Below are positions 50,798-63,127 of a stretch of DNA of 64,000 nt, piece after piece. The notes beneath the pieces are model-generated. The model worked only from the letters and a program-made list of their open reading frames with translations, was not told the origin of the DNA and did not search any database. The stretch is from the NCBI GenBank assembly GCA_023053685.1, contig JALIGW010000004.1, positions 86,196,249 through 86,260,248 of the forward strand, written 5' to 3'. How positions within the stretch are numbered: the stretch's first letter is position 1; the number at the start of each line of letters is the position of its first letter. This DNA is from Diadophis punctatus similis. Lineage: Eukaryota > Chordata > Lepidosauria > Squamata > Dipsadidae. The position numbers and the translations under genes are program-made.

Positions 50798-50832
<35 letters not shown>
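50798..50832. repeat. (GT)n microsatellite
   Basis: The tract holds about 17 GT units. Confidence 0.95.
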
Positions 50833-50834
<2 letters not shown>

Positions 50835-50934
50835 ATTTGTGAAAGATGCATCAGTGAACCATTCCTTTTTGTCTATATTTTAATTTTTATTATCATCAAC
50901 GCAGGCAAGGCTATAGAGCACCTATAGAAGAGAC

Positions 50935-51690
50935 TACCTTCTTCTACCCAGTTCAAGCCTGTAGCTCAGGCTTGAACTGGGAGCTCCTTGGTGCTCTCTG
51001 AGCTTGGTGGTTTTCTTGCTTTTCCTTGCTCTCTTGCAGATGGTTTGCTACTCACAAGGTAACATCTTCGGTGCTAGAAGGGAGTGAGGTTTGCTCTTTC
51101 TTTATATATAGTAAGTTGTCCTGTCAGGGTTGGTGGAGATGTTATCTTCTCATTGGTGGTTCTTTCATTAGGCTGTTGTTTACTGCTTGATTGTTTGCCT
51201 GGTGTTGCTGCTAGTGGTAACTTTTGCTAATCTGGGTGTTGATTGCTGGTAAGAAAGTCTTTCTGACACTTCTGGTGTGCAAACTTGAACACTGATTTTT
51301 CTGAGTGCCAAACTTCTAGGAATTCCCTACTGTTTTGGGATTTAGCTTGGTCTAGGGTGGTCACAGTTTCCCCAGTGAAATTACGGTTGCCTCCGTCAAC
51401 CATGTGTTGTGAGATTAAGGACTTTATATCGTATTTTCTGACTACTAGTTGGTACTACATGAACCTTCCCTGCTAGTCTGTCCTACATGGTGGCTGCTAG
51501 AGTCCTTACACTGCATGTTGTAGAGGACTCTTGGTTTTTCTTCCTGGGCTGCTGGGTCTTTGGAGGGCTTCAGTTGGTTTGCGTGCTACACTGATGCCAT
51601 GTGGTTGCAATTGTGTCATCCTTTTCATCGCTTGTGTTGGTTGTGCTGTGGTGGGTTGAGTGGTCAACACTTTTTGATAAAGTTGCACAG
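50935..51690 (-). mobile_element. Penelope-like retroelement, C-terminal fragment
   Basis: On the minus strand, words in three broken frames follow the order of a Penelope-like protein: HGISVARKPTEALQRP (the RT to endonuclease linker), a CSxxxVGQT-like stretch as in the GIY-YIG domain, and QNSREFLEVWHSEKSVFK near the C-terminus. The end (about 51090 to 50940) has a degenerate hammerhead-like core. It is heavily mutated and inactive. Confidence 0.68.
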
Positions 51691-51698
51691 GTATCCTT

Positions 51699-51729
51699 TT
51701 ATTTGTTTGTTTGTTTGTTTGTTTGTTTA
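51699..51729. repeat. (TTTG)n microsatellite
   Basis: The tract holds about seven TTTG units. Confidence 0.9.
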
Positions 51730-52563
51730 TTATGGGTGATGTTGTAAAGCTGGTCTCTCTATTGTCGCTGCAGGGCGTCTGTAGTCATCGGAATAATGTG
51801 CTTACGGCTTCTGTGGTGGGAGGTTGGGTTGCCGCCTCCATGCTGGAACAGAGAAATTTTGTCACATCAGTTTTTCTGCCATGGAGAATCAAATCAGCTG
51901 CTTCAGTCGGTCGTTCTAGGAGGAGATCTTTCTGTGGGGGCAAAAACGGGAGTTTGGTATCCACCTTTTTTGGAATAACCCATTTTATTAAAAGGCGGGA
52001 GCCAAAGGACACGTTTGACATGTGGGAGCTTATGATGAGCATCCTCTTGATTGCCGTGGGGGTTTGGCCAACCACAAAACATCAGTTCATCAGTTCAGAC
52101 AAACAAAAAAGAGCAGCACCCCCCATTTGATGTTTGAGAAGGCAGTGAGACATGATAGGAACACAGGTTATGTTTACCCACACATTTCAAACTGCCCCAC
52201 ACAGCGATTGTTATCACAAGGGAAATAAGTTGTGGGAATTTTGTCAGAAACCTGCACATCATCACAGAAGGACAATTTGCCAAGGGCCTGGTGAAATTTG
52301 CACAATTCATTTAATGATGTATTATTGCAATTTACTACTGTGGTTTGCTGGTCTTTACCTCTAATAAAGTTGTGTTGTTGTTATTGTGGTCTGCATAAAT
52401 GCTCACCACAGACTAAGGATAAAAATTACAGCAGGGTCCAACAATGGCTGTCTGTACTGAGAGCAGCCCTGTCAAAGTGGACATTGGTGGACTATAAAGG
52501 TGCAGGGCACAGAAAGTATCTTTTAATAGTAGCTAAGGATAAGCACTCATTAAATTAATTAAA

Positions 52564-52800
52564 CCTGGGTTAGATCTGGTGGTTAAGGCACCAGGCTAGA
52601 AAGCGGGAGATGGTGAGTTCGAGTCCCCCCACCCCCACCCCTTAGGTATGAAAGCCAGCTGGGTGACTTTGGGCCAGTTCCTCTCTCTCAAACCACGATG
52701 CCAGGCTTGGGTGACAAGCCAGTAAGTCAACACCTGCTTCAACCAACAGATCAACCCTCGGTTGACCAGAAAAAAGTAGATCCTGCACTTCTGGGGAAAT
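52564..52800 (+). mobile_element. tRNA-derived SINE, Sauria-type
   Basis: The head has an A-box-like TGGTGGTTAAGG and a B-box-like GAGTTCGAGTCC, as in a tRNA. The body has agctgggtgactttgggcca. The same body occurs on the minus strand at 25497. A C-rich run breaks it at 52626. Confidence 0.75.
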
Positions 52801-55607
52801 GATGGAAAAAAAACCTAAGCTTTTCATTAATTTCATTATGTGCATGAAGAAGCAGGATTAGAAGCAACAGCAACAGAAGCTACAGAATATGGGTGGATAT
52901 GAAAGACCATGTCACATCTGGACAGTTGGCAAGTGGATCCGGAAACCCAGTTTGATCATGGCTTGGGTTCTCTAGGTAGCCACTTTGCAGCCATATTCCC
53001 TCGTTGCGGAACAGAGCCAAAGGCTCAGTGGGAAAATTTCTTTTTCCACATTTGGCATTTATTCTCCCCAACGATCCTTATTCTACAAGGGCTTTTTCCC
53101 CCCCAGAGAAGCCATCTGCAGACACATGTGTCTGGCAGCTCAGTAACATTATCCATCCATCCATCTAAATCTGGATCACATCTGTATGATCTTGGTGGTT
53201 TGGCTAGTCTTAAAAGCAATGTATACCTAGTAAGATTGTTGTTTCCGGTATTATTCCATTCACACCAGGGAAAAGTAAGGTTCCCCCCCCCCCAAAAAAA
53301 ACTCTTCCTCTGTTGGCAACCTCATGCACCACGCATCAAAATCCTCAGGAAGTGAGATGTAGAAAGACGGTGGTTAGGTTTCAACCCTTTGCTGGCACTC
53401 TGTGAGAATGCTAGCTTTAGGTGCAGCTTCTATGCACTCTCTTGTGTCTGTTTCCCTAACTATAAAGTCCCCTGCTCGGTTCTGTACCACCCTGGTCACC
53501 TATTTTCTTTTCACACCATGCAAGAGGATATTTATGTTCGCGTAACAACAAATGTGACTTTAAAGCCGCTGCAACATCTTCTTTTCGAACTGAAGCCTAG
53601 AAAACGGTAGAAAGCTTTAATGAACAGCAGAAGTCCAAAAAAGTTTCTGCAACTTACTTGTGAATTATGCACTCCCTTTAATTGGATATAGAGGTGGCCC
53701 AAGAAGTAATTTGAATAGCTATGCAGTTGGTAGAAACGTTCATCTTTTTTTGACCCAAAATGGTTCAGAAATGTGTGCGCTGACACCTCTGCTTTTATCC
53801 CAACCTTTCTCCTATTTCCTCTTTCTCTTCCTGGTGCCGTTTGGTCACTGAACACCTCAGAGATTAAATGGGGAGGGGGGGACCTTACTGCCTTTCACTC
53901 TTCAAATAAGGCAAGGGAGGCGGCAAATAAATTTAACAAATAAATAAACACAGTGATGGAAAAACACAACTTGTAGCTAATTAAACTAATTAAACTAGAG
54001 AGAATAATTGCTCAAAACGAGCTCTTCCCTTAAAGAGGAAGTTCTTAATCAGCTTCTAGGGAATCTTAGAGGAAGAGTGGGGGCATTGTCCTCAAAGGAG
54101 AGGCTGGGAGCCCACAGACCTTCCAGAAGCTTCTCCTAATCCCCAAGGTTGGTCTTCCCACTGAACAAAAGTTAAGGAGAAATTTATTGCCCACTTGGGT
54201 CTTATGCTCTGCCACCAAAAAGCCTGGTGGAGGAAAGATTTCTTATGGAGGAAAGACCGGAGCTTGTCTTTCCTATGCACAACATAACGCAGCCTCAATG
54301 GAAGGATTTCTTGTCCCAGGACTTCATAGCCTTCGTTGTTTCTCTTGTTCTCTTGTTCATTGTTTCTCTTCTGGTGGGCCCATCGGGAATGAACAGCTGA
54401 CTGCCTCAGCTGAGGGTCTGTGTGTGCACAGAAAAGGGTCTGGGGGCGTGGTGTCCCACGAATGCCAGGTGTCCCTGCCTGATCACTCCTGGTGACTTCA
54501 CTCTCTGGACTGGAGCTCTCCCTCTGTGAAAATTGGGACTGTTTGCAAATTCATTCATTCCTGGCAACAGCCTGATTATCGACCCGGAGTGTGCAGAATG
54601 GCAACAATCCGATTAGCACGTGCGGCACAAAGGCCCAGTGAGAGTCCCGGGATGTAGTTTGCCAAACAGAGGCAACAGGGCGTGAATGGAGGGTAAATGA
54701 AGCAAGCTCTCCTTTGGAGATCCCATGGCGGAGGGTCGAGTGTGATTAGACCGCAGCACATGGACCACAAAGGAGGGGGATCCGGAAGAAAGCCGTGGCT
54801 GGTTGACTCCTGCAGGGTGGCCCAGAAATCAAACAACCTGACTGAGGAAGTTCCGTTATGAGGCACAAATGTAGCCCCATTAAGCTGTCAGTCCTGTTCA
54901 AACAGCAGCCCACTTCCCCCCTCTGAAGTCCCAGGTTTGGAAAGCCCCGTGGCAGTCAACGGCAAACAAATGGGCCTAAAATTGCAATTCTAACATAGCT
55001 TCAGGCTTTGGGTGCTGTTGCAAGGTTTAATAAAAGGAAGATACTGGATTCCCCAATTGCTCAATTAATTATGAAAATAATTCCATACATCATTATTCTG
55101 TAAGTAAAGCTAAAGGTGTACATATCATTCATTTGTTTTGTTTTCAAGGTTTTGTTTTTTGTTATTGCATAATTTCATTGAATTTATTGAGGTTGGTGTG
55201 ATTTTATGGAAAGAAGTGTTTTTTATATATATAACTTCTTCTTTGGGGTATGGATTATTATCTGATAGTGGAGAATATAGACACTTCGGGTCTTCCAGAT
55301 TGGAGGGTTGCAATAATTGTCCCTACTTATAAGAAAGATAATCAGGAAGATCCTGTAAAGAATAGACCTATTAGTCTATTAAGTATTGTAAGCAAATTAT
55401 ATGCAAATCAAACTTTAGACATGGATGGAATCAGAAGGAATTAAAGGGGATGAACAAACTGGGGTTAGAGAAGGACTGTCGACTATAGACTAAATTTTAG
55501 TATTATATTATTCACAAATATGTGCACAGTTTAACCTTATCTATATAAATGACATTTCTGGACTTCAAATATGCCTTTGATTCTAGAATACCCTGCCATG
55601 GACAGAT

Positions 55608-55720
55608 ACTTTATTTATTTATTTATTTGTTGTTGTTTGTTTGTTTGTTTGTTTGTTTGTTTGTTTGTTTGTTCGTTCATTCATTCATTCATTCATTCAT
55701 TCATTCATTCATTCATTCAT
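55608..55720. repeat. (ATTT)n-(GTTT)n-(ATTC)n compound microsatellite
   Basis: Three tetranucleotide arrays lie at the 3' end of the minus-strand SINE at 55716 and probably grew from its tail. Confidence 0.95.
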
Positions 55721-55957
55721 TATTAGTGAGACTTATATACTGCCTCATAGTGCAAGTACTCTCTAAGCGGTTTACACCAGTAAGCAATGTATATTTATAT
55801 TGCCCCCAACAATCTGGGTCCTCATTTTACTTACCTTGGAAGGATGGAAGGCTGAGTCAACCTTGAGCCGGTGAGATTTGAACCACTGACCTGCGGATCA
55901 CAGTCAGCTAAAGTGGCCTGCAGTACCCCACTCTAACCGCTGCGCCACCTCGGCTCT
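55716..55957 (-). mobile_element. tRNA-derived SINE inserted in the LINE
   Basis: Read on the minus strand, the element begins AGCCGAGGTGGCGCAGCGG (A box) with GGTTCAAATC (B box) and continues through the same body as the 8573 copy. It splits the reverse transcriptase fragment at 55255-56640, so it inserted later. Confidence 0.88.
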
Positions 55958-56178
55958 TATTTGGTACTGATGAAATGATGCGCTGATTCCTCTCTGAGAA
56001 TAGGCTACAACAACCATGGACTGGTCAACAGACAGCGAGGTCTGTAGCAGGGATGCACCTGGCCCTTTCCCTGTTTAATCTGCCCATTCATTCCATCATT
56101 CCCTTTGACAGTCGTGCCCCCAAAGTAGCACCCCACAAAATCTGAGTATTATTGCACAGAGATGAAATGATCTTATTT

Positions 56179-56412
56179 TTCGTCTATGGAGATTCTCCGT
56201 CATCCAGGTCATCATGGTTGTCCCAAAGGTGCTTTTTTTTCAAGGGGCAACTGGACTTTCTGGTTTTTCTTTGAAGACGTTTTGCTTCTCATCCAAGAAG
56301 CTTCTTCTTCTTCTTCTCCAGAGCTGAAGAAGCTTCTTGGATGAGAAGCAGAACATCTTCAAAGAAAAACCAGAAAGTCCAGTTGCCCCTTGAAAAAGCA
56401 CCTTTGGGACAG
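56179..56412. mobile_element. Foldback element with 8 bp target duplication
   Basis: Two arms, 56219-56307 and 56326-56411, are inverted copies of each other around an 18-base loop. The 8-mer tcttattt lies at both sides (56171-56178 and 56413-56420). The arms hold the word GGATGAGAAGC followed by a GAAAC-like word, similar to a hammerhead core but changed in both arms. It sits inside the LINE fragment. This palindrome is common in reptile DNA; its class is uncertain, possibly Penelope-related. Confidence 0.85.
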
Positions 56413-56844
56413 TCTTATTTCTCATTCTCTGACAGGTTCAAAACAGCAACGGATGCTGCAATTTAATATTTGTAAGGAAAATAGGATAGTAGTAAATTTC
56501 CAGAATTCTGACATTATTGTCTTCTTCAAAAGAGTCAAAACCCAAAGTTGGAAGATAGAGGGGAACTCGACTGAACATGGCCCCGTCTTCAAACACCTGG
56601 GAGTGGATTTCCAAGGAAACACGGAGGGCCTGCCATGATGATGTCTTCTGGGGCTTTATGTTCTGCAGATGCCATCAAACCCTTCTATTTCACAAAGTAA
56701 TACCTGCAGCTGTGGAACTGTTCCAGGCTAAGACCTCAGCCCAAGCCTGTTAGCAATAATTCATGCTAGCAATAATTCTCCTGAGTGACTCCAAACAAAA
56801 TGTCCAAGATCTATACAGGACTTTAGCACTTACCAGGGGAAGGA

Positions 56845-56905
56845 CTGGGGAATTCTGGGAGTTGAAGTCCACACATATTCAAGTCGCCCAGGTTGAGAAA
56901 CAGGG
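56845..56905. repeat. Short foldback repeat copy
   Basis: The segment reads gaattctgggagttgaagtc then cacacatattcaagtcgccc and aggttgagaaac. It is the opposite half of the copy at 45198. Confidence 0.65.
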
Positions 56906-58108
56906 CGATGATACTGAACAGGACCATTAGCAGCTGCTTTTTATCAGACAAAGCTGTTTCTTCCCTTATCCCAATCTGTGCCTCCAAGTATCAAACTTCC
57001 TATTCCAGTTTGTGGTTGGTTCCTGAAAAGCCCCCGAATCTTTTGCAGGCTGTGCATATGCTCCACTCACCCCCCCCCCCGTGTGCAAATACACACGGAG
57101 TGTTATCTTGATTGGCAAGAAGATCAAACGCTCCCATGAAGGTCCCATGCAGGAAATCAGAGGACAGGAATGAAAAGATAAGACATAGGAATCGGATAGA
57201 AAACATCTCGCAGGAAATGATAGAAATAAGATATGGGAGTGGACAGGCAAATAAAGTGAGCTTTAAAAAGTTGAAATATTGTCTTAAGAGAAAGATTTGG
57301 GGGGGGGAGATTTGTATCTCTAGACTTTTCCATTATGATCTGAAGATGGTTGGGAGTTACGCATCTGCACATCACGGCCCAGGAAGTTCACCCACAATGG
57401 GGCTGTCAGGATGAGGCACCTGATGATTTATTTCCTTCCTTGCACAGCTTGTCTCGATTTTGTAAAGAAAATGTATTTTCAATTACTTTAACAGCAAGAT
57501 AAATGAAGTGGAAGAGTACAGTGTGATTACCTATCTAGAGGAATATTTCCACTTTAGAAAAATAACCCCTTCATTTCTAGCCTGTAACAGAGCTGCTTTT
57601 TCCACACAGCCAAAGAATTGGGCTGCAATGGAGGGGTTGTTGTTGTTGTTGTTTTGTAGAAATCTTCCCCATTAGTTGTGTTATCTGGGAGGTGGGATTC
57701 CTAGTTATAACTAAATAACTATTCCTAGTTATTTCCCTTTCTGTTTTGCCCTCCTCTTCTTTATCATCCTTAAGTCTCAAATCACCCTACCTCATCTTTA
57801 AAAAGGAGGATTCGATCTACGGTGGGTATGGACTGTCCTGCTGCTGCCTGTTTTCCCTTCAATTGCTTTCCTTGCCCCTGAAATGCAGAGCCCCCCCCCC
57901 CAGGCATCAAAATGTACCCAGGACGGATAGCTGGGCAGTGAATGTACTGAAATGAAGTTGCTGAAGAGGGGCCTCTTCCCAAGGATGATGGGAGGGAGGT
58001 TGCAAAAGGTCTCCAGTCTGCCTGACAGGCCGGCACTTCTGTGGGAGCCGCCCAGTTCCTCCTCTATAGAGAAATGTATTGTCCCAAAGGGAATCCATTG
58101 AAATCATT

Positions 58109-58110
<2 letters not shown>

Positions 58111-58168
<58 letters not shown>
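58111..58168. repeat. (CA)n microsatellite
   Basis: The tract holds about 29 CA units. Confidence 0.97.
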
Positions 58169-58170
<2 letters not shown>

Positions 58171-58520
58171 TTAAGCTGGTCTTCCTGGATTTACAAGCAT
58201 ACAAGGGCCAGCCTTCCCTCAATAATGACAACGGCCCTGAGGCTTCTTCCCCTGGGGAAACGGGAGGCTAAGGCAGCCCAATTGCGAACACTGAAAACTC
58301 ACCCATATCAGAGTGCCTACAAATGTGTGTTGAGAGTGTTAATATTTCAAAGAATGCATTGGGGTATATGCATGACAGATTTTAGTGAACTATAATTCAC
58401 CTTTAAAGTACAAAGAAGAAGAGCACACCTGTAGTGACAGGAAGATGGATGGTGTGAGTAGGCACTCAATTCTCTTTCCTTCTTTTTCAGTGTAATCCTG
58501 GCCATATTAACCCCACTCCC

Positions 58521-58559
58521 TGTTTGTTTGTTTGTTTGTTTGTTTGTTTGTTTGTTTGT

Positions 58560-58602
<43 letters not shown>
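58521..58602. repeat. (TTTG)n-(TTTA)n microsatellite
   Basis: Ten TTTG units pass into ten TTTA units. Confidence 0.95.
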
Positions 58603-59494
58603 TGGGGGGGAATCAACAATATCAATCAAGAGATTCATCCATAAATAATGAAACTGTGAGCTAAAACACTGAGGTTTATTCCTCACATTTTTACTGCTAA
58701 ATTAAATTGGAAATTACACATTCTGTCGACATGAATACCAAGCAGGGCTGTCATAATTGATGCAAAAACACTGAATACCAAAAAGGGCAATGAAGATTAT
58801 TTTTTGTGCTCGTTTCTGCCAACTGTTGTTTCTATGCCGTGATGAATTTCAGTTACATGACAAGTTAGTGTAAAAAATAAATAAAAGCAAAACAATTCAG
58901 GCAGAGCTTATTTCAAACTTTACTGCGCTTTGGATTTAATCTTCCTTTAATAGATTTTGTGTCAAATTTGTCTACACTAGCTGCGAAAATTAATTATAAG
59001 CTCCACAAAAATATATTCAATGTGATCCCAGATTTGTAGCTGTCTTTGTCTACAAAGTATTGAGCGTTTAAAATGCAGCAAGGAACAGAGAGGAAATATA
59101 TCTGAGAGGTGAGTGAAAATGAAACATTGAGAAGTAAAGAATCGGGGCTAAGACAGGTGTAGAAGTACTTCAAATACTTAGATAGTTGTAGAAGTATTTC
59201 ATGCTTCCCTTCCACATTCCACCTCACGTGAGAATACTTCATGACCTCAGATATTGATGCAAATCCAGTTCAGTTTCGTACCATTGTTCAACTTGAAGGG
59301 GTTAAGTTAAATGCACTTTCCCCAACACCCCTCCCCCCCTCGGCTTTCAGTCTATTTAGGAGTAGTTCCCATTATTGATGATCTTCCAGGGTTGAACACC
59401 CAGGTGAAAAAGTGAACAGAACTTTCCAAGCATTTTCATTTTCAATCAAGAAATTGCAATCTTCCTTCTACAGCACCTAATTCAGACAAACCAT

Positions 59495-59692
59495 TAGCAA
59501 TAGCCATAGCACTTAGACTTATATACCGCTTCACAGTGCTTTATAGCCCTCTCTGAGCGGTTTACAGAGTTCAGCATATTGCCCTTCCAACAATCTGGGT
59601 CCTCATTTTACTGACCTCAGAAGGACGGAAGGCTGAGTCAACTGCTGGCTGTGGTCAGTGAGCCAGCCTGCAATACTGTCCCACCCTGGGGC
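59495..59692 (-). mobile_element. tRNA-derived SINE, head deleted
   Basis: The copy shares cttatataccgcttcacagt and caatctgggtcctcatttta with the copies at 8573 and 55716. Part of the tRNA-like head is deleted between gagtcaa and ctgtggtcag. Confidence 0.82.
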
Positions 59693-60864
59693 TCATTACA
59701 AAGATTGCCAAGTTTCCTGCAATAGCTTGGTTTGCAGAAGCTGGGTGACCTCCTTTTCTTGTTATTGTTTGAGATCATTTTGTTTTCTTTTTGTTCTGTA
59801 TTTTAAATTTAACAGTTGTGTTCTGTTGGCGTTTCTGAATTTTAAATTCTGTATGTCTGTTTTATTGGTCTGTTTTGGGGCGTTCTTGTCTTTTCTGGGC
59901 CACTATGATTGCATGCAGAGGTGAAGGGAAAAGAGATGGTCAGTGCTGGCTGATAATTTGTTGGCATATACAGATCCCTCCTCTCTAGTATGGGCCGCCT
60001 GTTCCATATTGTGTGTACACCCTCCCTTCTTAGATGACCAATGAACTATCCGGTGGTGCCCACTGAGAAACATTGCCTGAACCACCAAAGGAAGGTATCA
60101 CTAGGATAACTGAATTAGCCAAATCGCATGCAAAATCCAGCGATCTTTCACTCCTGAAGATCAGCTTGGCCTCGGCCAAATTCTTTAAAGTTCTGCGTAC
60201 AAATTCAGGTTTCCTCTTTGCCTTTCTTGTCTGGATTCCTAATCTCTACGTGGCTAGAAAAGAAAATTTAAGTCTCCTTAAAATTAAACAGGCTGAGCAG
60301 CTGAGAAGGACTGTTTTGTAAGGAATCTAATTTACTTGGAGAATTACATATAATTTCACACTTCATTTTTTTTCACTTCATCGTATAATTAGTCATTACA
60401 GAGAATCAAAACTATTGTTTTCTCCTTAAAAACAAAGGCCTTGGAAACTGCTAATTATACCACAGCTCAACATTTTCGCCTTTCTTTCCTCTTAATGGGC
60501 TTTTCTGAATATGGAGCTTTGTGTTTGTCAATTTTCCAGGGAAAAAAGGTTTTTTCCCCTTCTCGTAAGAAGCATAGAACAAAAGATGCTTACCTTACTT
60601 TAAAAGATGTATACAATCTTCCTTCACTATAAATTTAGCAAGGAGTTTTAGCTAATTGTACATTACGCACACTCCCCCTCACAACTACAACTGTTTGTTC
60701 CAAGCAAACAAATATGGTCTTGTTAATTCTATTTTTGGTGTTTTGCAATTTCTAATTCAGTAGGACTTTTCTCAAGAATAAATCTGAAAATAGCTCCTGA
60801 ATATTGGAATATTTTCCTCAAGTATTTTCCTCAAGAGTAATACCATGATACTCTGAACAGAAAT

Positions 60865-60886
60865 GGGGTTAGGGTTAGGGTTAGGA
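60865..60886 (+). repeat. Short telomere-like (GGGTTA)n
   Basis: Three GGGTTA units lie 100 bases before the CR1 element. Confidence 0.9.
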
Positions 60887-60984
60887 CTATTCCTTGTTTT
60901 GTTTGAAGTGAATTTTTAAAGGTCTATTACACTTCAACTTCACATTTCCTGGAGACAGTCTTTGATTTTAGTTGGAATTTTCAT

Positions 60985-62075
60985 ATTGTACTAGACAGGA
61001 ATACTATCGCTATAATTTACTTGGACTTCAGTAAGGCATTTGATAAAGTAGACCATAACCTACTACTAGATAAAGTAGAAAAATGTGGGTTAGACAGCAT
61101 CACCACCAGATGGATTCATAACTTAGGCCCAGTACTCTTCAACCTCTTCATCAATGACTTGGACGAGGGGATAGATAGGGAACTCATCAAATTTTCAGAT
61201 GACACCAAGCTGGCAGGAATAGCCAACACTCCAGAAGATAGGGTTAAGATTCAGAAGGATCTTGACAGACTTGAACATTGGCCTCTATCTAACAAAATTA
61301 AATTCAATGGTGAAAAAAGTAAGGTTCTACATTTAGGCGAGAAAAACAAAATGCACAGGTACAGTATATGTGGTACTTCACTCAATAGTAGTAAGTGTGA
61401 GAGGGATCTTGGAGTCCTAGTGGACAACCATTTAAATATGAGCCAGCAATGTGCAGCAGCTGCCAAAAAAGCCAACACAGCTCTAGGCTGCATAAACAGA
61501 GGGATAGAATCAAGATCACGTGAAGTGTTAATACCACTTTATAATGCCTTGGTAAGGCCACACTTGGAATACTGCATTCAGTTTTGGTCTCCATGATGTA
61601 AAAAGGATGTTGAGATTCTAGAAAGAGTGCAGAGAAGAGCAACAAAAATGATCAGGGGACTGGAGGCTAAAACATAAGAAGAACGGTTGCAGGAACTAGG
61701 TATGTCTAGTTTAATGAAAAGAAGGACTAGGGGAGACATGATAGCAGTGTTCCAATATCTCAGGGGCTGCCACAAAGAAGAAGGAATCAAGCTATTCTCC
61801 AAAGCACCTGAGGGTAGGACAAGAAGCAATGGGTGGAAACTAATCAAGGAGAGAAGCAACTTAGAACTAAGGAGAAATTTCCTGACAATTAGAACAATTA
61901 ATCAGTGGAACAACCTGCCTCCAAAAGTTGTGAATGCTCCAACACTGGAAGTTTTTAAGAAGATGTTGGATAACCATTTGTCTAAAGTGGGGTGGGGTTT
62001 CCTGCCTAAGCAGGGGGTTGGACTAGAAGACCTCAAAAGTCCCTTCCAACTCTGTTATTCTATTCTACTCTAGTT
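60985..62075 (+). mobile_element. CR1 LINE, nearly continuous ORF2 3' part
   Basis: The frame from 61021 encodes reverse transcriptase words LDFSKAFDKVDHNLLLDKVE, FNLFINDLDEGID, KFSDDTKLAG and RDLGVLVDNHL, then QFWSP, VQRRATKMI, RTRGDMIAVFQYL, NFLTIRTINQWNNLPPKVV. Two stops interrupt one frame: TGA at 61594 (from CGA, a CpG change) and TAA at 61675 (from TAY). A short in-frame deletion lies near 61120: the part between RWIHN and LGPVLF, including the conserved GVPQGS motif, is missing. The 3' end ggttggactagaagacctca ... ttattctattctactc is the CR1 terminus. The copy is 5'-truncated and inactive. Confidence 0.95.
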
Positions 62076-62605
62076 CAAGAATAGATGCAAGCTATCTTCT
62101 TGTTAATGTGCTTTTTAGGTTGATATTTGGATTTATTGCTTCAACATTTGTTTATAGCACTTAAACATTCACTCCATTGGACTGAAATAATATAAAACAC
62201 ATGAGCTAATAATTTTAAAATGAATTATCTGAATTATTTCAGTAGTGACCTACAAGGTTTAGTTCCCACTTCTGGCAGATGCTTTCCATAAAAGAGTTTT
62301 CCCTCATTAAATTACTCATTAATTTAATGGTAATCATTAGATTACCACGCTGATATATAGGGATATCTCATCGTAGTTTTGAGAAGAGCATTTTGTTTGC
62401 TTTTTCTTTAATCATTGCAACAGAAAAAGAAATTCTTTAGGGCACAACAAAGAGTTCAACAGGATACTGATGTTGGACAAGAAACTGCTGGGACACACTT
62501 TCTCCTTCATGGGCTATCTAGTTATGGAGGATGGGAATTGGAGTCTAGTAGGACATTCTGCCCACCCCTGGCAAGGAAAAGACCTGCTGGCCAGAAGACC
62601 ATATT

Positions 62606-62641
62606 CATCATCATCCATCATCATCCATCATCATCCATCAG
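62606..62641. repeat. CATC-rich microsatellite
   Basis: CATCATC units repeat with an ATCC step. Confidence 0.85.
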
Positions 62642-63101
62642 CACTGCAACGATAAACGTCTTGCTTGCCTTTCCTTTTTTTTTAGTATTTCTTTCTCTCA
62701 CTTAAACGGTTGTTGTAAGCCGAGTTCTATTTCCAGTCTGCCCTGAGATCAGAGGCCGGTTGAGGCTGAGAAAACTCCGGGGCAGCCTGCCCTTAAAAGC
62801 AACTGGTGGCTTCATCCTCCTTTGATCAGGCTTAATCATGTTGAAGTGGGGCTGGTGTTGCTTTAAAAAACGCCTTTGTTATTTTTAGCACACTTCACCG
62901 CAGATTGAAACTGGGGAGGGGAAAGAGTTTGTCAACTCTGTAATTCTAACATTGTTTCATTGTGGTGGTTCTTTTTTAATACATATAAATCAATTGTCTT
63001 CTCCACAGTCTAGTGTGGTTGATGGGCAGATGTATAATTGGCAGGTCAAAGGAGACTTTTTACTCCTGCTGTAACCTACTTTTGTAACTTGTTGTACAAA
63101 T

Positions 63102-63127
63102 CACACACACACACACACACACACACA
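63102..63127. repeat. (CA)n microsatellite
   Basis: The tract holds 13 CA units. Confidence 0.95.

Larger units (their letters stand above)
55255..56640 (+). mobile_element. Non-LTR retrotransposon RT fragment broken by insertions
   Basis: Translated pieces follow the order of one reverse transcriptase: WRVAIIVPTYKKDNQEDPVK, RPISLLSIVSKLYA, then EQTGVREGLSTID, DFKYAFDS (55549-55605), then after a SINE a region equal to the APTLFNLFIND part (56070-56100), and after a foldback insertion CKENRIVVNFQNSDIIVFFK and FKHLGVDFQ (56485-56622). Stops and frameshifts are frequent. The clade is not determined (R4-like or L2-like are possible). Confidence 0.75.

Noticed and set aside
51785..52130. Overlapping frames on both strands (96 and 139 codons)
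   Set aside because: No family words are visible in either frame and there are no splice-compatible borders or other gene context.
60865..60886. Telomere-like repeat as evidence of a chromosome fusion
   Set aside because: Only three units are present and similar short runs occur at 49069 and 32375; chance or repair insertion explains them.
61021..61596. A 191-codon frame as a host gene
   Set aside because: It is CR1 reverse transcriptase, interrupted and followed by the CR1 3' end.
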